Shown in pieces: positions 50,432 to 58,941 of a DNA stretch of 64,000 nucleotides; position 1 is the stretch's first letter; each line of letters opens with the position of its first letter. A model generated the notes under the pieces. That model was not told the DNA's origin, ran no database searches, and saw only the letters and a list, made by a program, of their open reading frames with translations. The DNA comes from Amycolatopsis decaplanina DSM 44594 (lineage in GTDB: Bacteria > Actinomycetota > Actinomycetes > Mycobacteriales > Pseudonocardiaceae): assembly GCF_000342005.1 (NCBI RefSeq), contig NZ_AOHO01000074.1, positions 496,001 through 560,000 of the forward strand, in the 5' to 3' direction. The translations under genes and the position numbers were made by a program.

Positions 50432-51174
50432 ACACGATCTCTTCGGAATGGACGAAGTTCTGGTCGGTCCGGTCCACCTGGTGGTGCCTGATCAGCGGTG
50501 TCCTGCTGATGCTCGCCTACTCGGCCGTAGTGGGTTTCTCGTTGCACGACGGCAGCAACCGTCCGATGGCCCCGCACGCCGTGGTGGCCGGAGCGGCGTA
50601 CTTCCTCACGCAGTTCGCCGTGGTCGCGCTGGCGACGCTGTTCATCACGAGCGAGTACGCCAGTGGCAGCATCCGCTCGACCCTGCAGTGGGTCCCGGTG
50701 CGGAACCGGGTCCTCGCGGCGAAATCGGCCGTCCTGCTGCCGGTGCTGTTCGGTTACGGGGTGCTGAACACACTCGCCGGTGTGGTGGTCTCGGCACCGC
50801 TTATCCCCGCGCCCGGCTCCTCGGTGGGTGAGGTCCTCGCGACCGCGGCGGGCATGGGCGGCTACTTCGCGCTGCTGGGTCTGCTCTGCCTCGGCCTGGG
50901 GACGGCGCTGCGATCGACGGCGGGGACGATCGTGACGGTCTTCGTGCTGCTGGTGATGATTCCGATGTTCGCCGGTTCGCTGGGCTGGGAAGACCTCGTG
51001 AACTACTTCCCCGGCTTCGCGGGCGTCAACGCGATGGTCACCCCAGGGCAGCCGAACCCGATCTTCGGCGGCGTCGCGCCCTACGCGCCTTGGGTCGGCA
51101 TCGCGCTCTGTGCGGCGTGGGCGGCGGCCGGTCTGGCCACCGGTTCCACCGTGCTCCGGCGCCGCGACGCCTGA
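50428..51174 (+). CDS. ABC transporter permease (ABC-2 type)
   Basis: A 248-residue protein with six hydrophobic segments, opening with the ISSEWTKFWSVRSTWW motif common to ABC-2 permeases of actinomycetes; FITSEYASGSIRSTLQWVP is the conserved loop. ATG overlaps the hydrolase stop. Presumed partner of the ATPase at 48483. Its TGA abuts a 72-nt palindrome. Confidence 0.9.
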   Translation: MNTISSEWTKFWSVRSTWWCLISGVLLMLAYSAVVGFSLHDGSNRPMAPHAVVAGAAYFLTQFAVVALATLFITSEYASGSIRSTLQWVPVRNRVLAAKSAVLLPVLFGYGVLNTLAGVVVSAPLIPAPGSSVGEVLATAAGMGGYFALLGLLCLGLGTALRSTAGTIVTVFVLLVMIPMFAGSLGWEDLVNYFPGFAGVNAMVTPGQPNPIFGGVAPYAPWVGIALCAAWAAAGLATGSTVLRRRDA

Positions 51175-51461
51175 GGGGAGCAAGGGACCTTTGCTACCGC
51201 TTCTCTCAATGTCGAGAGAAGCGGTAGCAAAGGTCCCCTGCTCCCCCGCACTCGGCACAGCCCGGACGACTGTGTGGATTTCGGGTCATCTAACGTCCCA
51301 AAACCCACACAGTCACCACTCATCGCTACGCGGAGTACAGGGTGTGTGGAATCAGGGACACTCAACGTCCCCATTTCCACACACCCCCAGCGACAGCAAA
51401 GGTCCCCCGCTCTCTTTGCGCAGGTCAGCGCCCCCAGTGGTAGCAAAGGTCCCTTGCTACC
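51175..51461. repeat. Composite palindromic element, copy 1
   Basis: In order: a 72-nt near-perfect palindrome (51175-51246; 33-bp arms with one mismatch, starting GGGGAGCAAGGGACCTTTGC), hairpin A (51268-51314, GACTGTGTGGATTTCGGG... and complement), hairpin B (51341-51385, GGTGTGTGGAATCAGGGACA...), a half element (51395-51411), and GGTAGCAAAGGTCCC... (51439-51461), which supplies the TAG stop of the downstream TetR gene. The same parts occur in reverse order at 63398-63622. Confidence 0.9.
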
Positions 51462-52002
51462 CCGCCACCCCGAGCCCCGCCAAAACCTCCCGCGCCCCTC
51501 GCGTCAGCTCCCCGAGATCCGGCGGCCGCAGCGAGCCGGTCCCGGCCAGCGCGTCGAAGATCGTCCCTTCCAGCCACGCGACGAGCACCCGCGCGTGCCG
51601 CTCCGGCTCCGCCGATCCGCACGCGGCGAGCACCTCCTCGCACCGGCGCCGGATGATCAACCCGCCGCGGTCGTAGGCCTCACGCAACTCCGGCCGCCGC
51701 GTCGCCTCCAGCGCGAACTCGTACCGCGCGAGCATCCGCGTCCGCCCGTTCGTGATCGCCGCGTGGGCGAATCCCGCCACATAGTCGGCCAGCTCCCCGG
51801 GCGGCGGGTCGAGGGTGACCTCGTCGAGTTCGATCATCCGCGAGATCGCCAGCTCCAGCAGCGCGGCCCGCGTCCGCGCGTAATACGAGGTCGAACCCGA
51901 CGGCAGTCCGGCGAACCGGTCGACGGCGCGATGCGTCAGCCCTCGCATCCCCTCGGCCGCGATCACTTCGATGGCCGCGTCCCCGATCGTCGCCTTTCGC
52001 AC
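51457..52002 (-). CDS. TetR-family regulator
   Basis: A 181-residue protein with a compact N-terminal helix-turn-helix (AAEGMRGLTHRAVDRFAGLP, then STSYYARTRAALLELAI). The GTG at 52002 is the only start that gives a normal N-terminus; there is no ribosome site, so the mRNA may be leaderless. Divergent from an FAD monooxygenase, with two matching palindromes between them, so it probably represses both. Its stop codon comes from a repeat. Confidence 0.88.
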   Translation of the reverse strand: MRKATIGDAAIEVIAAEGMRGLTHRAVDRFAGLPSGSTSYYARTRAALLELAISRMIELDEVTLDPPPGELADYVAGFAHAAITNGRTRMLARYEFALEATRRPELREAYDRGGLIIRRRCEEVLAACGSAEPERHARVLVAWLEGTIFDALAGTGSLRPPDLGELTRGAREVLAGLGVAG

Positions 52003-52003
52003 T

Positions 52004-52036
52004 CTACAAGTGTAGTAGTACTCTACAAATGTAGAG
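52004..52036. promoter_or_regulatory. Tandem TetR operators CTACA-N2-TGTAG
   Basis: Two palindromes with the same arms: CTACAAGTGTAG (52004-52015) and CTCTACAAATGTAGAG (52021-52036), centred 19 bp apart. They lie between the TetR start and the monooxygenase start, and the second touches the monooxygenase ribosome site. Confidence 0.75.
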
Positions 52037-52045
52037 GAGGTCGAC

Positions 52046-53167
52046 ATGCGCAAAGCGATCGTGATCGGCGGAGGAATCGGCGGACTGACCGCCGCCATCG
52101 GGTTGCACCGCATCGGCTGGGAGGTCACTGTCCTCGAACAGGCCCCGGAACTCACCGCCGTGGGCGCCGGCATCTCCCTGTGGCCGAACGCCCTGCGCTC
52201 ACTCGAAGCACTGGGCGTCCAACTCGGCAAGCTGCGGGAACAATCGTCCGGCGGCCTCCACGATCGCGACGGCCGCCGCATCACCCGGTGGGATGCCGAA
52301 GCGTTCCGCCGTCATCACGGCCGCCCGCTCGCCGCCATCCACCGCGCGGACCTCATCGACGCACTCCGCGCCGCCCTGCCCGGCGACCGCGTCCGCACCG
52401 GCACCGAGGTCACCGACCTCGACGATCTCGACGCCGACGTCATCGTCGCCGCCGACGGAATCCACAGCGCGGCCCGCAAGCGGCTGTGGCCGCGGCATCC
52501 CGAACCGGTCTACAGCGGCAGCACCGCCTTCCGCGCTGTGACCACGCTCCCTCACGCGGTCGAGCTCAGCACGAGCTGGGACGACGGCGCCGAGATCGGC
52601 GTCATCCCGTTGCACGACGGCCGCGTCTACTGGTGGGCGAGCTACGTCGCCGAAGCGGGCATCCGTCACGAGGACCCGAAGTCGTATCTGCGAAACCGCT
52701 TCGGCGGCTGGCACGACCCCATTCCCGAGCTCATCGACGCGACCACGCCCGAGACGCTGCTCCACCACGATCTCCACCTGCTCGGCACTCCCCTGCCGTC
52801 CTACGTGCGGGGCCGCGTCGCGCTCCTCGGCGACTCGGCCCACGCGATGCCGCCGTTTCTCGGCCAAGGCGGCTGCCAGGCGATCGAAGACGCCGTCGTC
52901 CTCGCCGCCGCGCTCACTACCACCGAAGACGTCGACGCGGCGCTGAAGAGTTACGACGAGCAGCGCCGACCGCGCAGCCAATCGGTGGTCAAAGCTTCGG
53001 TCCAGGCAGGAAGAATAGGGCCGCAGCTGCGCAACCCGCTCGCCGTGGCCGTCCGCAACGGCGTGTTCCGGCTGCTCCCCGGCGCGCTCACCGCCCGCAT
53101 CGGCGCCGGCGTCAGCGGCTGGACTCCTCCCGTTCCCCGCCGACCAGCCCCGCCTCGTACGCGGTGA
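52046..53167 (+). CDS. FAD-dependent monooxygenase (salicylate-hydroxylase-like)
   Basis: A 373-residue group A flavoprotein: GGGIGGLTAAIGLHRIG at the N-terminus, middle motif VIVAADGIHSAAR (DG motif) near residue 135, and GD motif VALLGDSAHAMPPFLGQGG near 260. Hydroxylates an aromatic or similar substrate with NAD(P)H and O2. ATG with GAGGAGG upstream. Likely induced when its TetR neighbour binds the substrate. The 3' end overlaps the convergent response-regulator gene by 56 bp. Confidence 0.9.
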   Translation: MRKAIVIGGGIGGLTAAIGLHRIGWEVTVLEQAPELTAVGAGISLWPNALRSLEALGVQLGKLREQSSGGLHDRDGRRITRWDAEAFRRHHGRPLAAIHRADLIDALRAALPGDRVRTGTEVTDLDDLDADVIVAADGIHSAARKRLWPRHPEPVYSGSTAFRAVTTLPHAVELSTSWDDGAEIGVIPLHDGRVYWWASYVAEAGIRHEDPKSYLRNRFGGWHDPIPELIDATTPETLLHHDLHLLGTPLPSYVRGRVALLGDSAHAMPPFLGQGGCQAIEDAVVLAAALTTTEDVDAALKSYDEQRRPRSQSVVKASVQAGRIGPQLRNPLAVAVRNGVFRLLPGALTARIGAGVSGWTPPVPRRPAPPRTR

Positions 53168-53786
53168 TCGCGGCCTGCACCCGGTTCCGCGCGCCGAGCC
53201 GGTTGAGGATGGTGCTCACGTAGGCCTTCACCGTGCCCTCGACCACGAACAGCTTCCCGGCGATGTCCGCATTGGACAGTCCGGAACCCAGCAACGCCAG
53301 CACTTCTTGCTCACGCGGGGTGAGCTTGCCGATCAGCGCCTTCGCTTCTTCGGCGCGGGAAACCTGGTTGCCGGAGAAGCGGGCGATGACCCGCTGCGCG
53401 ACCTTCGGCGAAAGGAACGCCGCCCCGCCCGCGACCGCGTGGATCCCGCCGAGCAGTTCGCGGGGATCGCCGGATTTCAGCAGGAACCCGCTAGCGCCGA
53501 GACCGAGCGCGCGCTCGATGTAGGCGTCCTCGCCGAACGTGGTCAGCATGATCACGCCGACCTCGGGCAGCAGCCGCCGGATCTCCTCGGCCGCCTTGAG
53601 CCCGTCCATGACCGGCATCCGGATGTCGAGCAGCACGACGTCCGGCCTGGTCGCGCGGACCTGCTCGACGGCGGCGCGCCCGTCCTCGGCCTCCGCGACC
53701 ACTTCGATCCCGGCGTCCGCGGCCAGGATCGCCGACACCCCGGCGCGGATCATCGCCTCGTCATCGGCCAGCACCACCCGGATCAT
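53112..53786 (-). CDS. NarL/LuxR-family response regulator
   Basis: A 224-residue protein: receiver domain with the phospho-acceptor Asp54 (VVLLDIRMPVMDG) and acidic pocket (ADDEAM), then a C-terminal LuxR helix-turn-helix (LTPREQEVLALLGSGLSNADIA). ATG at 53786 follows GGGGGGA. It overlaps the histidine kinase gene by 26 bp, so the two form a cognate pair. Confidence 0.93.
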   Translation of the reverse strand: MIRVVLADDEAMIRAGVSAILAADAGIEVVAEAEDGRAAVEQVRATRPDVVLLDIRMPVMDGLKAAEEIRRLLPEVGVIMLTTFGEDAYIERALGLGASGFLLKSGDPRELLGGIHAVAGGAAFLSPKVAQRVIARFSGNQVSRAEEAKALIGKLTPREQEVLALLGSGLSNADIAGKLFVVEGTVKAYVSTILNRLGARNRVQAAITAYEAGLVGGEREESSR

Positions 53787-55386
53787 CCGGGTCCCCCCTT
53801 TGCTCGTCTTCACTGATCAGATCCTTCGCCACGAGTTTCCCCTCCGCGAAGCACAGCCTGTAGGCCTCGTAGTTCATGTTGAACACGCTGCGCTCGGTGC
53901 CGTAGTACTCGCATGTCGCCCCGGTGGGAACCGGCGGCTCTACCTGACGCGGACGCGCGATCCGCTGGCCGCCGGGCAGGACGGGCGCGATCTCCGCCCG
54001 CGTCTGGCCGATCCGGATGCGGTCGTAGTCCGCACCGGCGAGTTCGGAGCCGTACCACTGGACGAGGAACACGCCACCGCTGATCCCGACCACGAGGCCG
54101 AACAGCCCGATCGGCACGACGATCGCCTGGATCAGGCTGCGCCGGACGTCCCGGCGGGCGCGTTCCAGTTCCCTGGCCGACGTCGACTGTCCCACCTCGG
54201 CGTCCATCGCCGCCTGGCTTTCGGGCGATTCCTCCGACGGAGCCGCGTCGTGCGGCAAGGTCGCGCTGACCTCGAATCCGCCGTCACGGGGACCCGCTCG
54301 CAGGGTCCCGCCGACCAGCCGGACCCGCTCGCGCAGCCCGATCAGCCCGCGCCTGCCCGAAGCCCGGCCCGGCAACGGGCCCGCGGGTGGCGCGGCGTTG
54401 GTGACCACGACGTCCGTCCGCCCTTCCGACCGCACGACCCGGACCGTGACCGCGGCACCCGGCGCGTGTTTCACCACGTTCGTGACCGATTCCTGGACCA
54501 CGCGATACGCGGCGCGGTCGACCATCGGCGGCTCACCGTCGACCGGACCGTCCACTGAGGACTCGATCAGCACGCCCGACGCCCTGGTCCGGTCGAGCAG
54601 TTCGTCGATGCTCTCGTGCACCGGCTCGGTCGGCGCGTCGTCCTCGCGCAGGACCCCGATGATCTCGCGCAGCCGCTCGGTCGCCGTCGCGGCGCTCTGC
54701 CGCAGCTCGCCCGCGGCCTGCCGCTGAGGTTCGTCGAGGCCGCCCGCGACCTCCAGCGCCGCCGCGCGCACCGCGATCAGACTCAGCTCGTGGCCCAGTG
54801 AATCGTGCATGTCGCTGGCGATCCGGGTGCGCTCGCGCAGCCGCGCGCGGTCGGCGACGAGCCGCTGGCGGCTCTCCATCTCCTCGGCCCGGCGCCAGCC
54901 GTCGCGCGCCATGTCCTCACGCTGCCGGATGTACCTGCCCAGCAGCCACGGCGTCACCCCCGCGAAGACCAGGACACCGAGCAGCGCACCCCAGGACGCG
55001 AACCCGTCCCGGCTCCAGACCAGCGCCACGGGGACCGCGATCACGGAAACGACGGCGAAAAGGCGCAGCATCGGCTTCGCGACCGGTTGCCGGTAACCGG
55101 CGAGGTAACTCACCGCGACGAGGACGAACCCCTCCCAGATCGGCACCCGGCCGCCGAAGCTTCCCATGACGACGAAACTGGCGACCATCGCGATGGCGAG
55201 GGAGAGCAGCGGGTACCGGCGCGACACCGCGATCGCGGCGGTGGTCGCGATGAGCCCGGCGAGCAGTTCCCAGTGTCTCGTGCTGGATCCGGCGTCGATG
55301 ATCACCCAGCCGCAGAGCCCGAGCCACAAGGCCACGTCCATGACCAGCCGCCGCCCGCGCCACACGGGCTCCTCAGCGTCCTTCAC
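53761..55386 (-). CDS. NarL-type sensor histidine kinase with extra C-terminal TM and BamE/SmpA-like domain
   Basis: A 541-residue protein. Four or five N-terminal transmembrane helices are followed by a HisKA_3 domain with His in SDMHDSLGHELSLI (near residue 193) and a HATPase (VVQESVTNVVKHAPG, GRRGLIGLRERV). After the kinase, unusually, come a linker, another transmembrane helix (AIVVPIGLFGLVVGISGGVF, ~420-440) and an ~80-residue extracytoplasmic part, YDRIRIGQTRAEIAPVLPGG, like a SmpA/BamE fold. The GTG at 55386 is uncertain; the frame is open to 55506. Confidence 0.85.
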   Translation of the reverse strand: MKDAEEPVWRGRRLVMDVALWLGLCGWVIIDAGSSTRHWELLAGLIATTAAIAVSRRYPLLSLAIAMVASFVVMGSFGGRVPIWEGFVLVAVSYLAGYRQPVAKPMLRLFAVVSVIAVPVALVWSRDGFASWGALLGVLVFAGVTPWLLGRYIRQREDMARDGWRRAEEMESRQRLVADRARLRERTRIASDMHDSLGHELSLIAVRAAALEVAGGLDEPQRQAAGELRQSAATATERLREIIGVLREDDAPTEPVHESIDELLDRTRASGVLIESSVDGPVDGEPPMVDRAAYRVVQESVTNVVKHAPGAAVTVRVVRSEGRTDVVVTNAAPPAGPLPGRASGRRGLIGLRERVRLVGGTLRAGPRDGGFEVSATLPHDAAPSEESPESQAAMDAEVGQSTSARELERARRDVRRSLIQAIVVPIGLFGLVVGISGGVFLVQWYGSELAGADYDRIRIGQTRAEIAPVLPGGQRIARPRQVEPPVPTGATCEYYGTERSVFNMNYEAYRLCFAEGKLVAKDLISEDEQRGDPDDPGGAGR

Positions 55387-55490
55387 ACGACAGGACGCTA
55401 CAAGCCGTGACGAGCCGCCCGCCATGGACGAAAGTAAAGGTCCCTCGATCATCCGACCATCGCCGGTCCGATGAGGCATGATGATCGACC

Positions 55491-55700
55491 ATGGCCGAGC
55501 GCACACTCACCGGCCAGCTAGGCGGTCCTGTCCCGGCAGGCATCGAAGCGCTGGCCGACAACGAGAAACAGGACCTCTCCGACGCGCTACGCGACGCGCG
55601 CCACCGCCAGGCCAAGGCATTGGCCGAAGCGGGCGAAGAGGGCCTGAAGTACGTACCCGCGCTTCTGCGCGGCACCGTTCGCAAGGTGGTGGGCCTGTGA
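55491..55700 (+). CDS. Small protein of unknown function, coupled to the next gene
   Basis: A 69-residue protein, mostly charged and helical (LSDALRDARHRQAKALAEA), no membrane segment or known motif. ATG at 55491; the TGA overlaps the next gene's GTG (GTGA), so both are made together. Function unknown. Confidence 0.65.
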   Translation: MAERTLTGQLGGPVPAGIEALADNEKQDLSDALRDARHRQAKALAEAGEEGLKYVPALLRGTVRKVVGL

Positions 55701-56455
55701 CCACCGAAAACTTCGCTTCGCAGGCGGAGATCCTCAAACTCGCCCGTGTCCTCGGCACCACTCCGGAACGACTGTCCTACCTGGAAGAGGTGGACGCGGC
55801 CGAACTCCAGGCGTTCCGCGAGCAGGTCACGGACACGCTGTTCGACGCCAACCTCGCCGTCCTGGAACGGATGGCGATGGCGAGCAAGCTCGTCCCGAGC
55901 CCGATTCTCGCGAAGATCGCCGAGAAGGTCTTCGGCCCGCTTCTGTGCGCGCGGATCGCCGGGCTGGTGGACGTCTCCCGGGGCGTCGACGTCGCGAAGC
56001 GACTGAAGCCGCCGTTCCTGGCCGACGTCGCGGCCGAACTGGACCCGCGCCGGGCGAGCGCGATCATCACGCGGATCCCGCTCGACACCGTCGTCGCGGT
56101 GGCAGGCGAACTGGTACGCCGCGAGGACTGGATCACCGTCGGCCGGTTCGTCGGCCACCTGCCCGATCCGACGGTGCGAAGGGCCCTGGCCGTCATCGGC
56201 GACGAGGCGCTGATCCGGATCGCGTTCGTCCTCGACGACAAAAGCCGGATCGATCACGTACTCGGGCTGCTCTCCGAAGCCCGGTTCGGCGGCCTCCTGC
56301 AGGTCGCGGCCGCCGACGAGGATCTGTGGGCGCCGGTGCTCGACCTGCTCACCCACCTGAGCGAGAAGCGGGTCGAGCAGTGGTCCCACCTGCTCGACGA
56401 ACTCCCGCCCGCCTTGCGCGAGCGGGTTGAGGAGACCCTCGGCCAAGCCTCCTGA
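55697..56455 (+). CDS. Helical-repeat protein resembling the MgtE N-terminal domain, unknown function
   Basis: A 252-residue soluble protein of consecutive helical hairpins, e.g. ELDPRRASAIITRIPLDTVV and LPDPTVRRALAVIGDEALI, reminiscent of the superhelical MgtE_N/HEAT-like repeats (LDPxRAA...). No transporter domain follows. GTG at 55697 overlaps the small upstream gene. A scaffold or regulatory role is possible; no enzyme motif was seen. Confidence 0.7.
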   Translation: MTTENFASQAEILKLARVLGTTPERLSYLEEVDAAELQAFREQVTDTLFDANLAVLERMAMASKLVPSPILAKIAEKVFGPLLCARIAGLVDVSRGVDVAKRLKPPFLADVAAELDPRRASAIITRIPLDTVVAVAGELVRREDWITVGRFVGHLPDPTVRRALAVIGDEALIRIAFVLDDKSRIDHVLGLLSEARFGGLLQVAAADEDLWAPVLDLLTHLSEKRVEQWSHLLDELPPALRERVEETLGQAS

Positions 56456-56467
56456 CCTCAGCGGGGG

Positions 56468-56487
56468 AGCAAGGGACCTTTGCTACC
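56468..56487. repeat. AGCAAGGGACCTTTGCTACC element at a gene end
   Basis: Lies between convergent genes. On the minus strand GGTAGCAAAGG supplies the TAG stop of hutI. Confidence 0.8.
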
Positions 56488-57649
56488 ACTTTGAGACGAA
56501 ACCGCTGGTCAAACGCTTCCCTCGCCGCCACACAGCGGCCGTCAGCGGCACTCCCGGCCGGTACGCGAGGTGCGCCGTCGAAGGCGCCTCCAGCACGTGA
56601 AGGTCGGCACGCGCCCCCGGCCGCACGAAGCCCACATCGTCACGCCGCAACGCACGGGCGCCGCCCGCCGTCGCCGCCCACACCGCCTCGTCGATCGTCA
56701 TCCGCATCTGCAGCACCGCGGTCGCGACGCAGAACGCCATCGACGTCGTGTACGAGCTGCCCGGGTTCGCGTTGCTGGCCAGCGCGACCGTCGCCCCCGC
56801 GTCCAGGAGCCGCCGCGCCGGCGCCAGCGGCTGCCGGGTCGAGAGGTCACACGCCGGCAGCAAGGTCGCGACGGTGTCCGAAGCAGCCAGAGCCTCGACG
56901 TCCGCTTCGCTCAGGTACGTGCAGTGGTCGACACTCGCCGCCCCCAACTCGACGGCGAGCCGCACGCCCGGCCCCTCCCCCAGCTGATTGCCGTGCACCC
57001 GCAGCCCGAGCCCGCGTTCCCGCGCCGCCTTCAGCACCCGCCCGGACTGTGCTTCGTCGAACGCGCCAGTCTCGCAGAACACGTCCGCCCACCGCACGAG
57101 CGGCGCGACGGCGTCGAGCATGTCGCCGCACACCAGGTCCACATAGGACTCCGCGTCGGCGCCCGGCGGCACCAGATGCGCGCCGAGGAACGTCACCTCG
57201 TCGGCCACATCGGCGGCGATCCGCGCCGAACGCGCCTCGTCTTCGACGTTGAGGCCGTACCCGGTCTTCGTTTCCAGGCAGGTCGTGCCCTGCCTCGCCG
57301 CCTCGCCGACGTGACGCCGCAGATTCGCCGCCAGCTGCTCGTCGGAAGCCGACCGCGTCGCGTCGACGGTGACCGCGATTCCCCCGGCGCTGTACGCCTT
57401 CCCGGCCATCCGCGCTTCGAACTCGGCCGTCCGGTCCCCGGCGAAGACGAGGTGGGTGTGACTGTCCACCCAACCAGGCAGCACCGCCCGGCCCTCGACG
57501 TCGATCCGCTCGTCCGCGTCGGGCGCGTCCGCTGCGGCACCGACCCACGCGACCTCTTCGCCATCGATGACGACGGCCGCGTCGCGGAGCTTGCCCAGCT
57601 CGGCGTCGTTCGTCGTGAGCTCGCCGATTCCCGTGATCAGGACTGCCAC
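56483..57649 (-). CDS. hutI: Imidazolonepropionase
   Basis: A 388-residue amidohydrolase-superfamily enzyme. Metal ligands are in VDSHTHLVFAGDRT near residue 65, a His in FLGAHLVPPG, and HGNQLGEG near 220; LASNANPGSS carries the catalytic Asn/Asp region. Converts 4-imidazolone-5-propionate to N-formimidoyl-L-glutamate, step 3 of histidine degradation. Last gene of the operon, overlapping hutF by 13 bp. Stop codon lies in a repeat. Confidence 0.95.
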   Translation of the reverse strand: MAVLITGIGELTTNDAELGKLRDAAVVIDGEEVAWVGAAADAPDADERIDVEGRAVLPGWVDSHTHLVFAGDRTAEFEARMAGKAYSAGGIAVTVDATRSASDEQLAANLRRHVGEAARQGTTCLETKTGYGLNVEDEARSARIAADVADEVTFLGAHLVPPGADAESYVDLVCGDMLDAVAPLVRWADVFCETGAFDEAQSGRVLKAARERGLGLRVHGNQLGEGPGVRLAVELGAASVDHCTYLSEADVEALAASDTVATLLPACDLSTRQPLAPARRLLDAGATVALASNANPGSSYTTSMAFCVATAVLQMRMTIDEAVWAATAGGARALRRDDVGFVRPGARADLHVLEAPSTAHLAYRPGVPLTAAVWRRGKRLTSGFVSKW

Positions 57650-58941
57650 AATGCCTCGATCTCCTTGGCCAAGACCGTTTCCGGCCGGTCGATCAGCTGA
57701 TGTGCGCCATCGCGGACGATCTCACGCCCGGCGACGATGACATCCCGCACGTCCGCGTCGGAAGCGGCGAAGACCACCCCGGACGGCTCGATCCCCGCGG
57801 TCCGCACCGAACCGAGTCCGACCGTGACCAGATCAGCGCCCGCGCCCGGGGCGAGCTCGCCGACCTCGTCCCAGCCGATCGCGCCGTGGTCCGTCGCCGC
57901 CGCGAGCAGTTCCTCCGCGGTGAACCGGCCGCGTTTCTCGCTGGCGAGGCGCTCGTTCAGTTCCAGCGCCCTGGTCTCCTCGAACGCGTCGACGACCGCG
58001 TTGCTGTCGCTGCCGAGCGACAGCCGCACCCCCGCGTCCAGCAGCGTCCGCGCGGGGCCGATGCCGTCGCCGAGATCCCGCTCGGTCGTCGGGCAGAAGC
58101 AGGCGCGGCTCCGCGCCTCGCCGAGCCACTTGATGTCACCCGGTGTCAGGTGAGTCGCATGCACCGCGGTGAGCCGCTCACCGAGGACGCCGTTGTCCCA
58201 GAGCAGCCCCGTCGGAGTCCAGTGATAGGCCGCCATGCACTGCTCGTTCTCCGCTCGCTGCTCCGAAAGATGGATGTGCAGCGGACGATCCGCAGGCGTG
58301 CCGTTGTCCACTTCGGACAGTTGATCCTCGGGGACGGCCCGCACCGAATGGATCGCACCGCCCACCCGGAACGTCTCTTCTTCCCGCAATTCGCCGACTC
58401 GTTGCGCCCACTTCGTGGCCGACCCATCGGAGAACCGCCGCTGCACCTCGTCGGGTTCGACGCCGATTCCGCCCGCGAGGTAGCACGTGTCGAGCAACGT
58501 CAGCCGGATCCCGGTGTCCCTGGCGGCCTGCCGCAGCGCCTCGCCCATCGCGTTCGGCTCGGCGTAAGGCTTCCCGCCCGGTGCGTGGTGCAGGTAGTGG
58601 AACTCGCCGACGCTCGTGTAACCGGCCAGCACCATCTCGGCGTAGACACCCCGCGCCAGGCGGTAGTACGAGTCCGGGTCGAGTCGTGACGCGAGCGAGT
58701 ACATCCGCTCGCGCCACGTCCAGAAGGTCCCGCGGTCGTGGTGCGTCCGGCCGCGCAGCGCACGATGGAAGGCGTGCGAGTGCCCGTTGACGAAGCCCGG
58801 CAAAGTAAGTCCACTCAGGACAGTACCCTCACGAGGCGCGTTCGCCGTCACGGAAGTGATCTTCCCGCCGTCGAGCTCGATCCGGACGGCGTCGGCAACC
58901 CCGTCCGGCAGCCACGCCCGCTCACACCAATATGTCGTCAT
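57637..58941 (-). CDS. hutF: Formimidoylglutamate deiminase
   Basis: A 434-residue amidohydrolase with the motifs GFVNGHSHAFHRALRG near residue 55, LHIHLSEQRAE near 225, AVHATHLTPGD near 257 and LGSDSNAVVDAFEE near 307, which provide the zinc ligands. Converts formimidoyl-glutamate to N-formyl-glutamate and ammonia, the deiminase branch of the Hut pathway. ATG overlaps the preceding stop. Confidence 0.94.
   Translation of the reverse strand: MTTYWCERAWLPDGVADAVRIELDGGKITSVTANAPREGTVLSGLTLPGFVNGHSHAFHRALRGRTHHDRGTFWTWRERMYSLASRLDPDSYYRLARGVYAEMVLAGYTSVGEFHYLHHAPGGKPYAEPNAMGEALRQAARDTGIRLTLLDTCYLAGGIGVEPDEVQRRFSDGSATKWAQRVGELREEETFRVGGAIHSVRAVPEDQLSEVDNGTPADRPLHIHLSEQRAENEQCMAAYHWTPTGLLWDNGVLGERLTAVHATHLTPGDIKWLGEARSRACFCPTTERDLGDGIGPARTLLDAGVRLSLGSDSNAVVDAFEETRALELNERLASEKRGRFTAEELLAAATDHGAIGWDEVGELAPGAGADLVTVGLGSVRTAGIEPSGVVFAASDADVRDVIVAGREIVRDGAHQLIDRPETVLAKEIEALWQS

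Noticed and set aside
51175..51461. Possible CRISPR array or tRNA-like structures in the repeat cluster
   Set aside because: The repeats are palindromes of different sequence without regular spacers, and there are no cas genes or tRNA-like folds.
51274..53223. Plus-strand 649-codon frame across the composite repeat and monooxygenase
   Set aside because: Low-complexity Arg-rich translation in the wrong frame of the monooxygenase; it begins inside repeats.
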